Assembly: GCF_007990755.1 (NCBI RefSeq)
Contig: NZ_BJXA01000090.1
Coordinates: 1-32,030 of the forward strand
Reading direction: 5' to 3'
Source of the DNA: Nocardia ninae NBRC 108245
GTDB lineage: Bacteria; Actinomycetota; Actinomycetes; Mycobacteriales; Mycobacteriaceae
Length of the DNA: 32,030 nucleotides
The notes beneath the pieces were generated by a model. The model did no database searches and was not told where the DNA came from. It worked only from the letters and a program-made list of their open reading frames with translations. The position numbers and the translations under genes were made by a program. Position 1 is the first letter of the stretch; every line of letters starts with the position of its first letter. Positions 30,256-32,030 of the stretch are shown here, piece by piece.

Positions 30256-31506
30256 ATGACCAGGCAACTCTCCGTGCACGACATCGGTCTCCACTTCGGC
30301 GGCGACGCCGAAGCCGGCGCGACCATCGGCCGATTCCTCGACACCCTCGACTGGCCGCCCGCCCTGCTCGGCCTCGGCGAGCCGACCCACGGCGTCGAGG
30401 CCTTCCCGCTGCTACGCAACGAAGCTCTGCAGTATCTGGTCGAACACCACGGCTACCGCTCGATCGCCCTGGAAATCGACTGCGTCGCAGCGGCTGTCGT
30501 GGACGACTACGTGCGTACCGGCCAAGGCGAGTTGGCCGAGGTTGTCGCGGCGGGCTTCAATCACGGCTTCGATGCGTGGCAATCCAACCACGAGTTGGTG
30601 GCCTGGCTGCGCGACTACAACGCGGGCCGTGATCCGCGATACCAGGTGCACTGCTACGGATTCGACGCCCCGACGGAGATCACCGCTGCGCCGAGCCCGC
30701 GCGCCACGTTCCTCGGCGCATACGCCTATCTGCTCGAACATCTACCCGCCGAACGACTTCCGCACAACACCGAAACGCTCGATACTTTGCTCGGCGACGA
30801 CGCCGACTGGACGAACCCCGAAGCGATGCTGGATCCGGGTCGCTCCATCGGCCACACCGACCGCGCCCGCACACTGCGGCTGGCCGCCGACGATCTCCTC
30901 GCGATCTACACCTCCGAGGCCCCCGGTCTGCGACGAGCCAGCTCCGACACCGACTTCGAGCGCGCGTACCTGCTCGCCCGGATGGCGCACGGACTGCTCC
31001 GCTACCACGCCGCAATGGCCACTCCCGGTCCCGGCCGCGTCTCCATCCTGCTCGGGCTGCGCGACGGCATGATGGCGGACAACCTGCTCGACATCGTCCG
31101 CATCGAGAAGCATCGCGGGCCTTGTCTCGTGTTCGCCCACAACAGCCACCTCCAGCGGACCGAGTCGAGCTGGCAGGGTCATTGGGACGGCGCGGACTTC
31201 TCGTGGCGCTGGTGGAGCGCAGGCGCGATCGCGGCCGCCACCCTCGATACCGAGTACGTCTTCATCGCGGCGGACTACGGCCAGTGTGTGAATGCCCCAG
31301 CGCCGCAAGATGATACGCGCAGCTTGCACGCCGTTCTGCAGGCCGCGACCACGGACCGGGCACTGTTCCCCACGCGGTTACTGACCGCCGCCCTGGATTC
31401 GGATGTCACGGCGCGCGTCTCGACCGACCAGCGCTACGGCCCGCTGAGCCCCGCCGCACTCGACGGCGCCGACGCCGTCGTCTTCATCACGCAGGTTTCT
31501 CGGTGA
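30256..31506 (+). CDS. Erythromycin esterase family protein
   Basis: The product has 416 residues. It begins with LGLGEPTHGVEAFPLLRNEALQYLVEHHGYRSIALE, holding the family's conserved E and H, and later has LRDGMMADNLLDIV and LVFAHNSHLQRTES, matching the EreA/EreB-like superfamily. EreA hydrolyses the macrolide lactone, but most chromosomal family members (succinoglycan-biosynthesis-like) have unknown substrates, so resistance should not be assumed. The ATG at 30256 has AAAGG 6 nt upstream; the in-frame ATG at 30232 (GAAGG, 6 nt) is nearly as good. The 3' end overlaps the convergent methyltransferase by 20 bp. Confidence 0.86.
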   Translation: MTRQLSVHDIGLHFGGDAEAGATIGRFLDTLDWPPALLGLGEPTHGVEAFPLLRNEALQYLVEHHGYRSIALEIDCVAAAVVDDYVRTGQGELAEVVAAGFNHGFDAWQSNHELVAWLRDYNAGRDPRYQVHCYGFDAPTEITAAPSPRATFLGAYAYLLEHLPAERLPHNTETLDTLLGDDADWTNPEAMLDPGRSIGHTDRARTLRLAADDLLAIYTSEAPGLRRASSDTDFERAYLLARMAHGLLRYHAAMATPGPGRVSILLGLRDGMMADNLLDIVRIEKHRGPCLVFAHNSHLQRTESSWQGHWDGADFSWRWWSAGAIAAATLDTEYVFIAADYGQCVNAPAPQDDTRSLHAVLQAATTDRALFPTRLLTAALDSDVTARVSTDQRYGPLSPAALDGADAVVFITQVSR

Positions 31507-32030
31507 CGAAAATGGCGGTGCCGGGAAAGATCTCGCCGCGCAACGGGCTCCACTGACCCCACTCGCGGTCGAGCCACTCCGGCCAGTCCGGCTCGACGAT
31601 GTCCACCACCAGCAACCCGGCGGACACGATTTCGCGGACCCGGTCGCCGATGGTGCGGTGGTGCTCGACGTAGGTCGGCTCACCCTCGCTGTCCACCTCG
31701 ACGTAAGGAGTGCGGTCGAAGTAGGGGATGGCGGCGGTGAGCCCGGCCGGGCCGGGATCGTCGGGGAAGATCCAGCGCATCGGGTGGTTCACCGAGAACA
31801 CCCAGCGGCCGCCGGGGCGCAGCACCCGGGCAACCTCACGCATCACCTGGGCGGAATCGGCGACGAACGGAATCGCGCCGAACGCCGAGCAGGCCAGGTC
31901 GAACGATTCGTCGGCGAAGGGCAGGGTCTCGGCGCCTGCCTGGATCAGCGGCACCTGCGGCCCGCCCCGCTCCATCGCGGCGCGGCCGCGCGCCAGCATG
32001 CCCATCGACAGGTCCAGCCCGACCGGGTGC
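31487..32030 (-). CDS. Class I SAM-dependent methyltransferase (5' end outside window)
   Basis: The fragment runs to the window end; the visible protein (about 180 residues) is the C-terminal three quarters of a Rossmann-fold methyltransferase. It shows GLDLSMGMLARGRAAM (motif I/II), AGAETLPFADESFDLACSAFGAIPFV (motif III/IV) and MREVARVLRPGGRWVFSVNHPMRW. The start must lie beyond 32030. It is convergent with, and overlaps by 20 bp, the erythromycin-esterase-like gene. Substrate unknown. Confidence 0.9.
   Translation of the reverse strand, partial: HPVGLDLSMGMLARGRAAMERGGPQVPLIQAGAETLPFADESFDLACSAFGAIPFVADSAQVMREVARVLRPGGRWVFSVNHPMRWIFPDDPGPAGLTAAIPYFDRTPYVEVDSEGEPTYVEHHRTIGDRVREIVSAGLLVVDIVEPDWPEWLDREWGQWSPLRGEIFPGTAIFVTEKPA

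Noticed and set aside
30256-31506. Calling the esterase-family gene a macrolide-resistance gene
   Set aside because: Family membership alone does not show macrolide hydrolysis; most chromosomal members have other or unknown substrates.

Overview
The window is high-GC DNA from a mycolic-acid actinobacterium, most likely a Nocardia or close relative. Evidence: GC-rich codon use, frequent GTG starts, TAnnnT -10 boxes placed 6-7 nt before start codons (leaderless transcription), an ANTAR response regulator of the PdtaR type almost colinear with mycobacterial Rv1626, and the pdtaR ... polA order also found in mycobacteria. The genus is inferred, not proven.

Layout. (1) 1-2.3 kb, accessory: a stand-alone PEP-utilising mobile-domain protein with a winged-helix regulator behind two tandem palindromes, a secreted thyroglobulin-type-1-like protein, a tyrosine-integrase remnant and tRNA-Leu(CAA). 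(2) 2.5-13.6 kb, core: pdtaR, a complete branched-chain amino-acid ABC transporter (livK, then livHMGF) with a hairpin between livK and livH, a DUF885 metallopeptidase-like protein, and polA with a leaderless promoter. (3) 13.6-19.6 kb, accessory: SnoaL/TetR pair, MerR regulator, alpha/beta hydrolase and a PadR/serine-hydrolase pair. The gaps hold three unrelated tandem-repeat arrays with periods of 71/72, 25-27 and 65 bp; the last is built from the 3' end of the neighbouring hydrolase gene. (4) 19.7-25.8 kb: beta-carbonic anhydrase, a leucine-type leader peptide and RNA pseudoknot ahead of a stand-alone LeuA regulatory-domain protein, thioredoxin, an isopropylmalate/isocitrate-dehydrogenase-family enzyme, and a polar amino-acid ABC transporter (binding protein, permease, ATPase). 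(5) 25.8-32 kb: LysR/FAD-oxidoreductase divergent pair, an SPFH membrane protein with a 51-residue ribbon-helix-helix partner, a double-MerR (TioE-type) regulator divergent from an erythromycin-esterase-family enzyme, and a methyltransferase cut by the window end.

The recurring theme is small regulator-plus-effector modules whose operator can be read directly: TetR/SnoaL, MerR/hydrolase, PadR/serine hydrolase, LysR/FAD enzyme, TioE/esterase and RHH/SPFH. The strongest single observation is the leucine attenuator-like leader at 20.50-20.77 kb: a promoter with -35, 17 bp spacer and -10, a leader peptide with consecutive Leu-Leu-Leu-Val-Val codons, and a hairpin whose loop can pair downstream as a pseudoknot. 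It controls a protein that has only the LeuA allosteric domain and no catalytic barrel.

All family assignments are from reading the protein sequences; no database search was run. Start codons were chosen from Shine-Dalgarno spacing, overlap with the preceding gene, or leaderless promoter geometry.
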